From Tetragonia tetragonoides (Eukaryota; Streptophyta; Magnoliopsida; Caryophyllales; Aizoaceae), in NCBI GenBank assembly GCA_038025085.1, contig CM076140.1, positions 29,437,001-29,501,000 on the forward strand: a stretch of 64,000 nucleotides of DNA, written 5' to 3'. Below, piece after piece: positions 53,862 through 63,900 of the stretch. Each line of letters opens with the position of its first letter. Positions within the stretch are counted from its first letter, which is position 1. The notes under the pieces were generated by a model, which had not been told where the DNA came from, did not search any database, and was given only the letters and a program-made list of their open reading frames with translations. The position numbers and the translations under genes were made by a program.

Positions 53862-55412
53862 ATGACAAGTTTTGAGGTTAAGTTTGATTAGTGGTTGCAA
53901 TCTATGACCCCTGAAGAGAGGATGAGACTTGTGCCCTTCCACTTGAATGCTCTCTTCCACTTGAAGCAAGTTTAAATTGTTTGGAACCTTCTCGAGGCTG
54001 CCGTTGAATTTTGGGATGACAAACTCCATGTTTTTAGGTTCGGGTATAATGAATTGTGTCCTCTTTCCCAAGAATTTGCCGCCATACTTGGGTTCCCTCA
54101 TGATCAAGCTTCTGCTACTCCATGGCTCGGAGCCAACCTTGAAGGCTACTATAAAAGGTATCTTGGCCTATCACCAACACAAGCCTCCTCCGTGGCTAAG
54201 ACCGGCGAGCTAGACCTCAATGGTGTGATTGATATCGTTTTCCCTAAGGTAAGGAATGGTCACAATGAGACATATTATAGACGTGCTTTTATCTTATGTC
54301 TCTTACATAGGTACCTCTTTGTTTGTGGAGGTACTAATGGTAAAACTTGTATGCTTAGAATTGTTGAACAAATTCAAAACGATTTGACCCCTATGTCTCT
54401 TGTTCTTGGTGAAACTTTAATTTGCTTGGACCGCAAGAAACAAGAGCCATCGCCTGGTGGATGGACGGGAAGCCCTCTTCTCCATCAAGTGAGTGCTTGA
54501 ATAATTGCTTTGAATAATTTTATAAAGTTTGAATCTTTAATGGATACCTAACTTTATATTTTTTTTTTGTATTTGTTTTCTTCATTGTAGATATGGCTCT
54601 TGGAGCATATGTGCTTCATTGAGAGGCTGGCTAATGCGATCAAGTATCAACCAAAGCAATTTCCCCGAAGGCTTTATTATGAATCCACCATTGATGAATG
54701 GCGTGGATACCTTAAAGCTTGCCCTTTGCTAAGATGGACTATTAAGTGGTAGGGCCTAAAATCCGCAATCGGATGCAGCAAGGAGATGGGATATTATCAA
54801 ATCCTTGGTCTTCAAAACTTGACTTACATATTCCCTAGCCGTATCATTCGACAATATGGGAAACGCCAGATTATCCCACAGAAGGATAGCGTTGCTCCCG
54901 CTACTCGGGCTTTGACTATTAGTATGGTGAGATCTTGGGAGTGTGCATGGGATCGTCGTCCTAAGTGGACTATTCCTCATATCAAGGCCCCAACGGCCAT
55001 ATCTTCGGCTTATGAAGCGTGGATGGATTGTAAGACTGCGGAAGGTCGTCGTGCATGCAGGATATCCGAACAAGACGATCTTAAGGCCCAATAGGTCAAG
55101 GCTACCCTAAGGCTTTCTAACCCTAATGATCCTAAAGGGAAGGGTAAGCAAAACGTAATTAAGCATGTGAAAAGTGTCCTCAACCCGAAGGCCAAGAAAG
55201 CTTTAGCCAAGATTACTACTAAACCGGAGGAGAAGCCCCGAATTCGGGCCAATGATCATGAAGCCTCTTCGAGTGTTCCTCTAGTGGAGGTTGAAACAGA
55301 AGAAGAGCCTTAGGTTCGAGAGAGATGGGCTCCTAAGGAACGTGAAGTGGAAGGCCCGAAGGTTGATGAGCCCATGGAGGATGCAGTCCCTACTACCGAA
55401 GCTACGGAGTAG
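53862..55412 (+). pseudogene. Antisense plant-mobile-domain-like gene 2, broken, two exons
   Basis: Exon 1 53862-54488, GT-AG intron 54489-54590 (102 bp), exon 2 54591-55412, in one consistent frame. The N-terminal half has the plant mobile domain pattern: FWDDKLHVFRFGYNELCPLS, EFAAILGFP, a RRAFILCLLHRYLF helix, then after the intron IWLLEHMCFIERL and a WRGYLKACPLLRW block. The tail is lysine/glutamate-rich (about 100 residues), suggesting a nuclear or nucleic-acid-associated protein. No frameshift is needed, but five in-frame stops interrupt it (53889, 53973, 54750, 55092, 55311), each one C-to-T step from Gln. It converges tail-to-tail on pol. Antisense extra ORFs between pol and 3' LTR are a known Tat feature. 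Confidence 0.75.
54489..54590 (+). other. Intron of antisense gene 2
   Basis: Starts gtgagtgc, ends with a T-rich tract and ttcattgtag. The reading frame is preserved across it, joining CAA to ATA TGG. Confidence 0.75.
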
Positions 55413-55822
55413 TCTATTAGGAAATACTCTTTTGGAGCATGTCTAGCTTAGGATTGCCTTTTACTTGCTTTAAATTCAATAAGGGTGATGTGCCCCTTAG
55501 ATTTAAACTTAGTTTAGTTTTTATTGTTATTTAGGAATTGCCAAGTCTTGTAATGGACTTTATTATTATTTATAGAGACATGCTCATTTTAATATTGCAA
55601 CCTTGTGTTTATTATGTGCACAACTTTTAACAACTTTTGAATGCGAATTTGATGAAGGGGCCGGGCCCAGTTGCAATTGGGTTGTCCTACGTATCCTTTT
55701 AGGGGAATCAGGCCGCTCGTAGTTCTTATCCGTTTTTGTTTAACATTAAATCCCCCTTTTTTTTTTGTGGGATTCGTTAGCCTTGTATGGGCCTTTCGAA
55801 AGTGCTATGTTGGGTGTCTTGC
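55413..55822. other. Spacer between antisense gene 2 and pol
   Basis: About 410 bp between the two convergent gene ends. AT-rich, no coding or repeat signal that I can support. Confidence 0.6.
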
Positions 55823-56143
55823 CTAAGCATAGAACATCTTTAATTGATTCATGTTTATCCATTGACTGAATTCAATCCCGTCTAAATCCGCTAATCTTGC
55901 GGCGCCACCCGTTAAGATCTTTGTGATGATGAATGGGCCTGACCAATTGGGTAGAAATTTGCCTCTTGGGTCAGTGACATTGACTCTTACTTCTTTATGT
56001 ACTAAATCTGCAACTTTAAGGTCCCTCATTTTGAGCCTTTGGTTAAAGTGCCTAGTTAGTCTCTTTTGATAGACTCTTACGTTGTGCAAGGCTTGCAACC
56101 TTTTCTCATCTAGCAAGATTAATTGGTCATAGCAGGCTTGGAC
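55823..56143 (-). pseudogene. Tat pol: integrase C-terminal domain fragment
   Basis: Frame encodes the end of integrase: RVYQKRLTRHFNQRL, a DLVHKEVRVN strand and the GKFLPNWSGPFIITKIL motif typical of gypsy integrase C-termini, ending near MNQLKMFYA. It is out of frame with the catalytic core because of an extra G in a run near 56143. No chromodomain follows, as expected for Tat. Confidence 0.85.
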
Positions 56144-57095
56144 CCCAGTCCACTTCTGGAATTTGACTTTCTAAAATGATCCGTAGAGATGGGACCTCTA
56201 ACTCAATCGGCAATACGGCTTCCATTTCGTACACCAGGGAGTATGGTGTTTCTCCCGTCGATATGCGGACCGATGTCCTGTAACCCCAAAGTGCGAATGG
56301 CAACTTATCAGGCCAGTCATGATAATTTTCAGTCATCCTTTCAATGATTTTCTTGATGTTCTTGTTAGCTGCCTCCACTGCGTCGTTTGTTTGCGGTCTG
56401 TTGGGAGACGACTTTCGATGCCGGATCTTAAACTGGGTTAAAAGCTCAATTACCTCTTTCATAAAGTGTGACCCATTATCACTGATGATTTCTTGGGGAA
56501 CTCCATATCTATCTATTATGTTATTCTTAATGAACTTAACCACATGCTTTGCTTTGAGCTTTGCATACGATTGTGCTTCGGCCCATTTGGTGAAATAGTC
56601 GATTGCGACCAGGATATATTCATGGCCCCCTTTTCCTGTTGAGGTTATTTTGCCGATGATGTCGATTCCCCAAGCCGAGAAAGGCCAAGGTGAGGTGAAG
56701 GTATATAGTGGGCTTGGTGGTAAATGTTGTAGATTTGCATGTGTTTGACATTGTATGCACCTTTTGACAAATTCACAACAATCCTTCTCCATCGTTGTCC
56801 AATAATACCCTAGCCTTATTATTTTCCTGGATAGCATCATACCGTTCATGTGCGGTCCACAAACTCCTGCGTGTACTTCCCTTAAGACCTTATGGGCCGT
56901 TTCAGTGCCTAGGCACAGGAGATTGACTCCGTTTGGGCTTTTCTTGTATATTTGACCTTGTACGAATTGGGCTGCAAGTCTTCTGAGTGCCTTTTGGGCT
57001 CTAGGGCCAGAATCAGGAGGGTAGAACTGGTAAATGAGTAGATTCTTTATATCGGTGTACCACTCATCTTCTTCAAGTGGAATACTTCCAAGGTG
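56127..57095 (-). pseudogene. Tat pol: integrase zinc finger and catalytic core
   Basis: The open frame begins just after a TGA at 57098 (minus strand). HHCC zinc finger: histidines in REVHAGVCGPH and cysteines in CIQC, ending before 56740. The catalytic triad is intact: D in GIDIIG, D in ISDNGSHF, E in VEAANK, the last two 35 residues apart (DD35E). The usual NG before the E motif reads ND. It ends after VDWGPSLL at a frameshift that separates the C-terminal domain, and is out of frame with the RNase H segment upstream. The enzyme would insert element cDNA into DNA, but this copy cannot make it whole. Confidence 0.9.
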
Positions 57096-58714
57096 TCACA
57101 ATATGAAGGCTCGGATTTTCTTTGTACACAGATGGGCATCATCCAAATAGTTTCGGGTATGTTGATCATGCTTGCTAATTTAGCAAAGGTGTCTGCAAAT
57201 TGGTTATCTTCTCGTGGAAGGTATGTAAAGTGTATTTGATTGAAGTACACTATGATCTTGTCTAAGTATTCTTGGTAGAGTGCCAAGGATTCACTTTTAA
57301 CCTTCCATACTTTGGAAATTTGGTTAATTATGAGTGACGAGTCCCCATAGACTCGAAGCGTCTTAATGCCAAGGCTTATGGCGGATTGCAGTCCTATTAT
57401 GCAAGCTTCGTATTCTGCGCCATTGTTAGTGACTTCGTGGTCCAATTTGACTGAAATAGGTGTATGTGCACCCTCAGGGGATACTATCAGTACTCCTACT
57501 CCAAAACCCTTTTGGTTGGATGCTCCATCGAAATATAGTTCCCAAGTCTCGGTATCTAAGGTCATAACCCCTTCGTCTGGGAAGTGATACTCATCCTTGC
57601 GATCAAGTTCGTTTATAGCTTGGTCAGGCAGGTATTCCGAGATAGCATGCCCTTTTATGGCTTTTTGATGTTCAAATTTAAGGTTGAATTCTGAGAGCAG
57701 AACGGTCCACCTTGCTATTCTACCATTTAGTATGGGCTTTTCAAATATGTATTTCAAAGGATTTTCTCTCAATCTTATGTGGATCGTGTGTTGGAGCATG
57801 TAATGTCGCAGCTTTTTAGTAGTTGCTACCAAAGCTAGGCATGTCTTTTCTAGGGACCAATAGCGGGTTTCGTACTCCAGAAACTTCTTGCTCACATAGT
57901 ATATAGCTTTCTCTTCCTTGTCTATTTGTTGGGCCAGCATGGCTCCCATTGACGTTTCTGTGACTGTAAGGTAGAGGATTAGAGGCATGCCTGGAATGGG
58001 CGGTACTAGAACAGGTCGTTCGGATAAGTAGGCCTTAATTTTTTCAAAGGCCTTTTGGCACTGCTCGTCCCATTCCGTCTTTACCTCTTTTTTGAGTTTC
58101 CTGAATATGGGCTCACAAGTGATAGTTAATTTGGAGATGAACCTGCTAATGTATTGGATTCTCCCTAAAAAGGCTTTTATTTCCTTTTCTGTTTTCGAAG
58201 GTGGCATGTCTATTATGGCTTTGATCTTGGATAGATCAATTTCTATTCCTCTGGTGCTTATGACAAATCCTAGAAGTTTGCCGGATGTGACTCCGAATGC
58301 GCACTTCTTGGGATTAAGCCTCATATTGTACTTCCTAAGCATGTCAAAGAACTTCTGAATTGAGGGTACATGCCCTTCTCTGTCTTTGGATTTTATGATC
58401 ATATCATCTATATAAACTTCAGCCTCCTTATGCATCATATCGTGGAGCAAGGTTGTAGCGGTTCTTTGATATGTGGCTCCTGCATTCTTAAGCCCAAATG
58501 GCATTACTGTATAGAAATAAGTACCCCATTGTGTGATGAAAGTGGTTTTCTCTTCATCCTCTTTGGCCATCAAGACCTGGTCATATTCTGCGTACCCGTC
58601 CATAAATGATAGGAGGGTGTGTCCGGCAGTATTATCTACTAGGACGTCTATGTGGGGTAAGGGAAAGTCATCTTTCGGGCTTGCTTTGTTCAAGTCCCTA
58701 AAATCTAAACACAT
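57047..58714 (-). pseudogene. Tat pol: reverse transcriptase, RNase H, archaeal RNase H
   Basis: 555 codons without a stop. RT: CLDFRDLNKASPKDDFPLP at the start, catalytic D39 in FMDGY, MPFGLKNAGATYQ, YIDD at 101-104, then thumb/connection (CAFGVTSGKLLGF, FLGRIQYISRFI). The first RNase H (about 235-345) lacks catalytic aspartates (LYLTVTETS), normal for Tat. A second, archaeal-type RNase H (about 390-515) keeps D396 (YFDGAS), E436 (AEYEA), D458 (YGDSS) and D508 (FADTFA). Dual RNase H identifies the lineage. Frame breaks at both ends (near 58738 and 57095) disconnect it from the neighbouring pol parts. Confidence 0.93.
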
Positions 58715-58733
58715 TCGTACACGTCCGTCGTTT

Positions 58734-59427
58734 TTATGGGACTGGGACGATGTTGGCTACCCGATCGGGGTAATTGGCCACTCTTATGAAGCCTGCATCT
58801 AGCTGTTTTTGGACCTCCTCTTTGATCTTAAGGGCCCATTCTGGTTTCATTCTTCTCAACTTTTGTTTGACTGGTTTGCAGTCGGGCTTTAGTGGGATGG
58901 TATGCTGGGCAATGTTGCAGTCTATGCCTGGCTTGTCCTTGTAGGACCAGGCAAAAATATCCGTATAATTCTTTAGGAGTGTTACGAATTGTTTGCGTTC
59001 ATTAGATGTTAAAGACAAGCCTATTTGCACGTGGCGAGGCTCGTCATTAGCTGCAATATTTATTGTCTCTGTTTCTTCGACTATTGAAGTCTTTTGTTCA
59101 TGTTCGATTAATGCTTTGATGACTTCTTTTGGCAATTCCGTTGTATCCTCTGAATTATTAGCAATGAGGCAATCCGAGTAAGCAAAATCGACACTCATAA
59201 TATTAATAGAAGCGGACAATACATCAATGAGATCATCACTAAGGACCTTAGTAATAGGAGAAATAGACTGGGGTGGACTACCCGACTCTTCTAGGATAAC
59301 AGACTCAGAATCAGACTCAGACTCGGAATCAGACTCAGAATCAGAAATGGGCCCCTCTGTAGGACTGTTGCGAATCGTGAATTTGTACCGGCCTAAGTCA
59401 TAGACAATGTTCCAAAGGGTAATTCCT
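58734..59427 (-). pseudogene. Tat pol: linker and N-terminal RT fragment
   Basis: Open frame after a TAA at about 59430. It has a Ser/Asp/Glu repeat (SDSESDSESESDSES) and an unrecognised acidic linker. Then comes the conserved lead-in to RT: a FAWSYKDKPGID motif, PVKQKLRRMKPE, and VQKQLDAGFIR ending at ANIVPVP. A one-base insertion near 58738 shifts the frame just before the RT palm. Upstream there is room for only a few codons from ATG 59456, so gag and protease are missing. Confidence 0.8.
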
Positions 59428-59594
59428 GTTTATGGAGAGGTGATGTCTTTCGACATCTTGCGATGATAACGCATGCAATATGAATGATATGGATGCAAGA
59501 GTAAAGAAAATAAATACATACGGTAATTGAACCAAATAGCTAAAATAAATTATTGACATGGATAAGTGTTCGAATTACACCCTCTTGTTATTTG
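59428..59594 (-). other. Tat leader remnant
   Basis: About 170 bp between primer site and pol remnant. A minus-strand ATG near 59456 opens MSKDITSP followed by TAA. No gag or protease motifs. Confidence 0.6.
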
Positions 59595-59612
59595 TCCCCA
59601 GTGAAGTCCTCA
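59595..59612 (-). other. Tat primer binding site (Arg-tRNA-like)
   Basis: Minus strand TGAGGACTTCACTGGGGA, next to the 5' LTR. It resembles the Arg-tRNA primer site of Tat/Ogre elements with about three mismatches, consistent with decay. Confidence 0.6.
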
Positions 59613-59613
59613 C

Positions 59614-60163
59614 TGTACGAACCCTCGCCTCTTCCCGGCTCTCCATTAAAATCGTGATTTTATTCGATTGGGATTAATGGTTCTTAATAATACGTAATAT
59701 GCAATTTAATTTAATTATGGGGAACAACAATTTGCAAATAAGAAGCCGCCACCAATTTTTAAGGAAACAATTGGAAACCATCAGAAGGCCCCCGCTGTCA
59801 CGCGCTAGCCGCCGGGCAGGTAGCGATAGCCGCTGGACCTGACGGCGCGCGTGTGACTAGGGTTTTTGACTTTTTGTGCTCAGTAAATTACGAAATTGAC
59901 CTTGGGGTGACCCAAGGGGTCGGGATTGAGCGGTTTTGACCCAAATCTTCGAGACGCGATATCTCTTGATCCGGAAACCTGATTGAGGCAAGGTCAAAAG
60001 CGTTGGAATCCTTATAACAAGGGTTATCCACAGACTGAGGTTTAAAGAAATTTGGTCTAGATTTTCGAGAAATTTCCTTTTCCACTTATGTCCATGTTAA
60101 TCCATTACCATCACGATCGGGCGTTGCGGTATCAGGGGATGAGAATCGATTAGGGTGTCTACA
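59614..60163 (-). repeat. 5' LTR of Tat element, internally deleted (550 bp)
   Basis: + strand TGTACGAACCC to TGTCTACA. Matches both ends of the 1498 bp LTR but lacks about 948 bp (counterpart of roughly 47949-48895). The junction at 59781-59786 lies in tcagaagg, where both parent flanks have a ca(g/a)aa word. The loss includes the TATA box and most of the GC-rich block, so this LTR should have no promoter. Confidence 0.9.
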
Positions 60164-60239
60164 ACTACTCTCGCCCAAGCACGCTTAACTGCGGAGTTGT
60201 GATGGGATCCGGTGCATTAGTGCTGGTATGATCGCACCC
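60164..60239 (-). pseudogene. 5S copy 131, 5' part, split by Tat element
   Basis: actac duplicate, then tctcgcccaagc onward to gatcgcaccc; one change (gagttgtgatgg). With 47730-47778 it makes exactly 120 nt. Confidence 0.93.
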
Positions 60240-60456
60240 ATCAAACTATTGCACAATATTTGTTTTAACCTTGTTCATACACACATTTCTCACTCCCCGT
60301 GCGTCTCTTTTATCAGAAAATCAACGGTTTGTACCCGATCTCGTCGTAAAACACAACACGTCTCCTGAAATCTTTTATCCTAGTATTTTCTGATTGTAGA
60401 CAGCGTTTTAAATAAGGATACATAAAAACAAAAATTAAAAAAATAAAGATTCAAAA

Positions 60457-60576
60457 AGGGGTGCAACACGAGGACTTCCCAGGAGGTCACCCATCCTAGT
60501 ACTACTCTCGCCCGAGCACGCTTATTTGCGGAGTTTTGATGGGATCCGGTGCATTAGTGCTGGTATGATCGCACCC
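60457..60576 (-). rRNA. 5S rRNA gene, copy 132
   Basis: 120 nt. gcccgagc, ttatttgcgg, gttttgatgg. Confidence 0.89.
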
Positions 60577-60750
60577 ATCAAACTATTGCACAATATTTGT
60601 TTTAACCTTGTTCTTACACACATTTCTCACTCCCCGTGCGTCTCTTTTATCAGAAAATCAACGGTTTGTGTTCGTAGTAAAACACAACACGTCTCCTGAA
60701 ATCTTTTATACTAGTATTTTCTAATTGTAGACAGCGTTTTAAATAAGGCT

Positions 60751-60754
<4 letters not shown>

Positions 60755-60793
<39 letters not shown>
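60755..60793. repeat. A39 homopolymer in 5S spacer
   Basis: Second uninterrupted 39-A run, next to the internally deleted copy 133. Polymerase slippage is likely, and length may be affected by sequencing. Confidence 0.88.
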
Positions 60794-60795
<2 letters not shown>

Positions 60796-60806
60796 AAGAT
60801 TCAAAA

Positions 60807-60880
60807 ATGGGTGCAACACGAGGACTTCCTCGCGGAGTTCTGATTGAATCTGGTGCATTAGTGCTGGTATGATCGCACCC
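60807..60880 (-). pseudogene. 5S gene, copy 133 (46-nt internal deletion)
   Basis: 74 nt; gaggacttcctcgcggagttc joins the 3' end to the 5' third. All of box C, the intermediate element and box A is lost. Beside the A39 run. Confidence 0.9.
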
Positions 60881-61097
60881 ATCAAACTATTGCACAATAT
60901 TTGTTTTAACCTTGTTCTTACACCCATTTCTCACTCCCCGTGTGTCTCTTTTATCAAAAAATCAAAGGTTTATACCCGATCTCGCCGTAAAACACAACAC
61001 GTCTCCTGAAATCTTTTATACTAGTGTTTTCTGATTGTAGATAGCGTTTTAAATAAGGCTACATAAAAAAAAAATTCAAAAAAATGAAGATTCAAAA

Positions 61098-61217
61098 AGG
61101 GGTGCAAGACCAGGACTTCCCAGGAGGTCACCCATCCTAGTACTACTCTCGCCCAAGCACGCTTGAATGCGGAGTTCTGCTGGGATCTGGTGTATTAGTG
61201 TTGGTATGATTGCACCC
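61098..61217 (-). rRNA. 5S rRNA gene, copy 134
   Basis: 120 nt. gcaagaccagg, cttgaatg, ctgctgg, gtgtatt, gattgcaccc. Confidence 0.86.
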
Positions 61218-61447
61218 ATCAAACTATTGCACAATACTTGTTTTAACCTTGTTCTTACACACATTTCTCACTCCCCGTCCGTTTTTTTATCAGAAAATCA
61301 ACAGTTTGTACCCAATCTTGCCGTAAAATACAACACGTCTCCTGAAATCTTTTATACTAGTGTTTTCTGATTGTAGACAGCGTTTTAAATAAACCTACAT
61401 AAAAATAAAATAAAATAAAATAAAATAAAAAAAATTAAGATTCAAAA

Positions 61448-61546
61448 AGGGGTGCAACACGAGGACTTCCCAGGAGGTCAGCCAAGCACGCTTAACTGCG
61501 GAGTTCTTATGGGATCCGAAGTATTAGTGCTGGTATGATCGCACCC
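61448..61546 (-). pseudogene. 5S gene, copy 135 (21-nt internal deletion)
   Basis: 99 nt; gaggtcagccaagcacg loses part of box C and the intermediate element. ttcttatgg, ccgaagtatt. Confidence 0.89.
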
Positions 61547-61765
61547 ATCAAACTATTTCACAATATTTGTTTTAACCTTGTTCTTACACACATTTCTCAC
61601 ACCCCATGCGTCTCTTTTATCAGAAAATCAACGGTTTGTACCCGATCTCGCCATAAAACACAACACGTCTCCTGAAATCTTTTATACTAGTGTTTTCTGA
61701 TTGTAGACAGCGTTTTAAATAAGCCTACATAAAAAAAATATTTAAAAAAAAATTAAGATTTAAAA

Positions 61766-61884
61766 AGGGGTGCAACACGAGGACTTCCCAAGAGGTCACC
61801 CATCCTAGTACTATTCTCGCCCAAGCACGCTTAACTGCGAATTCTGATGGGATCCGAAGCATTAGTGCTGGTATGATCGCACCC
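61766..61884 (-). rRNA. 5S rRNA gene, copy 136
   Basis: 119 nt. ccaagagg, actattctc, gcgaattctg (one base lost), ccgaagc; twin of copy 138. Confidence 0.86.
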
Positions 61885-62101
61885 ATTAAACTATTCCACA
61901 ATATTTGTTTTAACCTTGTTCTTACACAGATTTTCTCACTCCCCGAGCGTCTCTTTTATCAGAAAATCAACGGTTTGTACCCGATCTTGCCGTAAAACAC
62001 AACACGTCTCCTGAAATCTTTTATACTAGTGTATTCGCATTGTAGACAGCATTTTAAATAAGGCTACATAAAAAAAATTAAAAGAAAATGATGATTCATA
62101 A

Positions 62102-62221
62102 AGGTGTGCAACACGAGGACTTCCCAGGAGGTCACCCATCCTAGTATTACTCTCACCCAAGCACGCTTAACTGCGGAGTTCTGATGGGATCCGAAGTATT
62201 AGTGCTGGTATGATCGCACCC
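62102..62221 (-). rRNA. 5S rRNA gene, copy 137
   Basis: 120 nt. aggtgtgc, agtattactctcaccc, ccgaagtatt. Confidence 0.87.
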
Positions 62222-62440
62222 ATCAAACTATTGCACAATATTTGTTTTAACCTTGTTCTTACACACATTTCTCACACCCCGTGCGTCTCTTTTATCAGAA
62301 AATCAACGGTTTGTACCCGATCTCGCCATAAAACACAACACGTCTCCTGATATCTTTTATACTAGTGTTTTCTGATTGTAGACAGCGTTTCAAATAAGCC
62401 TACATAAAAAAACTATTGAAAAAAAAATTAAGATTTAAAA

Positions 62441-62559
62441 AGGGGTCCAACAGGAGGACTTCCCAAGAGGTCACCCATCCTAGTACTATTCTCGCCCAAG
62501 CACGCTTAACTGCGATTTCTGATGGGATCCGAAGCATTAGTGCTGGTATGATCGCACCC
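62441..62559 (-). rRNA. 5S rRNA gene, copy 138
   Basis: 119 nt. ggtccaacaggagg, actattc, gcgatttctg (one base lost), ccgaagc. Confidence 0.85.
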
Positions 62560-62776
62560 ATTAAACTATTGCCCAATATTTGTTTTAACCTTGTTCTTAC
62601 ACACATTTTCTCACTCCCCGAGCGTCTCTTTTATCAAAAAATCAATTGTTTGTACCCGATCTCGCCGTAAAACACAACACGTCTCCTGAAATCTTTTATA
62701 CTAGTGTTTTCGTATTGTAGACAGCATTTTAAATAAGGCTACATCAAAAAAATTATAAAAAAATAAAGATTCATAA

Positions 62777-62894
62777 AGGTGTGCAACACGAGCACTTCCC
62801 AGGAGGTCACCCATCCTAGTACTACTCACGCCTAAGCACGCTTAACTGCGGAGTTGATGGGATTTCGTGCATTAGTGGTGGTATGATCGCACCA
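62777..62894 (-). rRNA. 5S rRNA gene, copy 139
   Basis: 118 nt. aggtgtgc, gagcac, actcacgcctaag, gagttgatgg (two bases lost), gatttcg, gcacca. Confidence 0.83.
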
Positions 62895-63104
62895 ATCAAA
62901 CTATTGCACAATATTTCTTTTAACCTTGTTCTTACACACATTTCTCACTCCCGGTGTGTCTCTTTTATCAGAAAATGAACGGTTTGTACCCGATCTCGCC
63001 GTAAAACACAACACGTTTCCTGAAATCTTTTATACTAGTATTTTCTGATTGTAGACAGCGTTTGAAATAAGACTACATAAAAATAAAATTAAAAAAAAAT
63101 TGAA

Positions 63105-63224
63105 AGGGGTGCAACATGAGGACTTCCCAGGAAGTCACCCATCCAAGTACTACTCTCCCCCAAGCACGCTTAACTGCGGAGTTCTGATGGGATCCGATGC
63201 ATTAGTGCTGGTATGATCGCACCC
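63105..63224 (-). rRNA. 5S rRNA gene, copy 140
   Basis: 120 nt. Terminator cut to TTT (ttgaaagggg). acatgagg, ggaagtc, atccaag, ctcccccaag. Confidence 0.86.
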
Positions 63225-63440
63225 ATCAAACTATTGCACAATATTTGTTTTAACCTTGTTCTTACTCACTTTTCCCACTCCCCGCGCCTCTCTTTTATCA
63301 CAAAATCAACGGTTTGTACCAGATCTCGCCGTAAAACACAACACGTCTCCTGTAATCTTTTATACTAATGTTTTCTGATTGTAGACAGCGTTTTAAATAA
63401 GGTTGCATTAAAAAAAAATAAAAAAAATGAAGATTCTAAA

Positions 63441-63560
63441 AGGGGTTTAACACGAAGACTTCCCAGGAGGTCACCCATCCTAGTACTACTCTCGCCCAAG
63501 CACGCTTCACTGCGGAGTTCTGATGGGATCCGGTGCATTAGTTCTGGTATGATCGCACCC
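63441..63560 (-). rRNA. 5S rRNA gene, copy 141
   Basis: 120 nt. ggggtttaacacgaagac, cttcactg, gttctgg. Confidence 0.87.
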
Positions 63561-63780
63561 TTCAAACTATTGCACAATATTTGATTTAACCTTGTTCTTA
63601 CACACATTTCTCACTCCCCGTGCGTCTCTTTTATCAGAAAATCAATGGTTTGTACCCGATCTCGCCGTAAAACACAACACGTCTCTTAAAATCTTTTATA
63701 CTAGTGTTTTATGATTCTAGACAGCGTTTTAAATAAGGCTACATAAAATAAAAAAATTAAAAAAAAATGTAGATTTAAAA

Positions 63781-63900
63781 AGGGGCGCAACACGAGGACT
63801 TCCCAAGAGGTCACCCATCCTAGTACTATTCTCGCCCAAGCACGCTTAACTAGGGAGTTCTGATGGGATCCGGTGCATTAGTGCTGGTATGATCGCACTC
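63781..63900 (-). rRNA. 5S rRNA gene, copy 142
   Basis: 120 nt. ggggcgc, ccaagagg, actattc, aactaggg, gcactc. Confidence 0.87.

Larger units (their letters stand above)
47779..60163 (-). mobile_element. Degenerate Tat-lineage Ty3/gypsy retrotransposon
   Basis: 12,385 bp inserted in 5S copy 131. The 5-bp target duplication ACTAC lies at 47774-47778 and 60164-60168, and removing element plus one duplicate restores a 120-nt gene. Read on the minus strand: 5' LTR (right), primer site, remnant ORF start, RT-RNase H-archaeal RNase H, integrase, long 3' region with two antisense genes and a minisatellite, polypurine tract, 3' LTR (left). Dual RNase H and antisense genes between pol and 3' LTR are Tat-lineage traits. 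Gag and protease are absent and pol has at least three frame breaks, so it is not autonomous. Confidence 0.92.

Noticed and set aside
47779..60163. An intact, autonomous retrotransposon
   Set aside because: Gag and protease missing, pol frameshifted near 58738, 57095 and 56143, 5' LTR promoter deleted.
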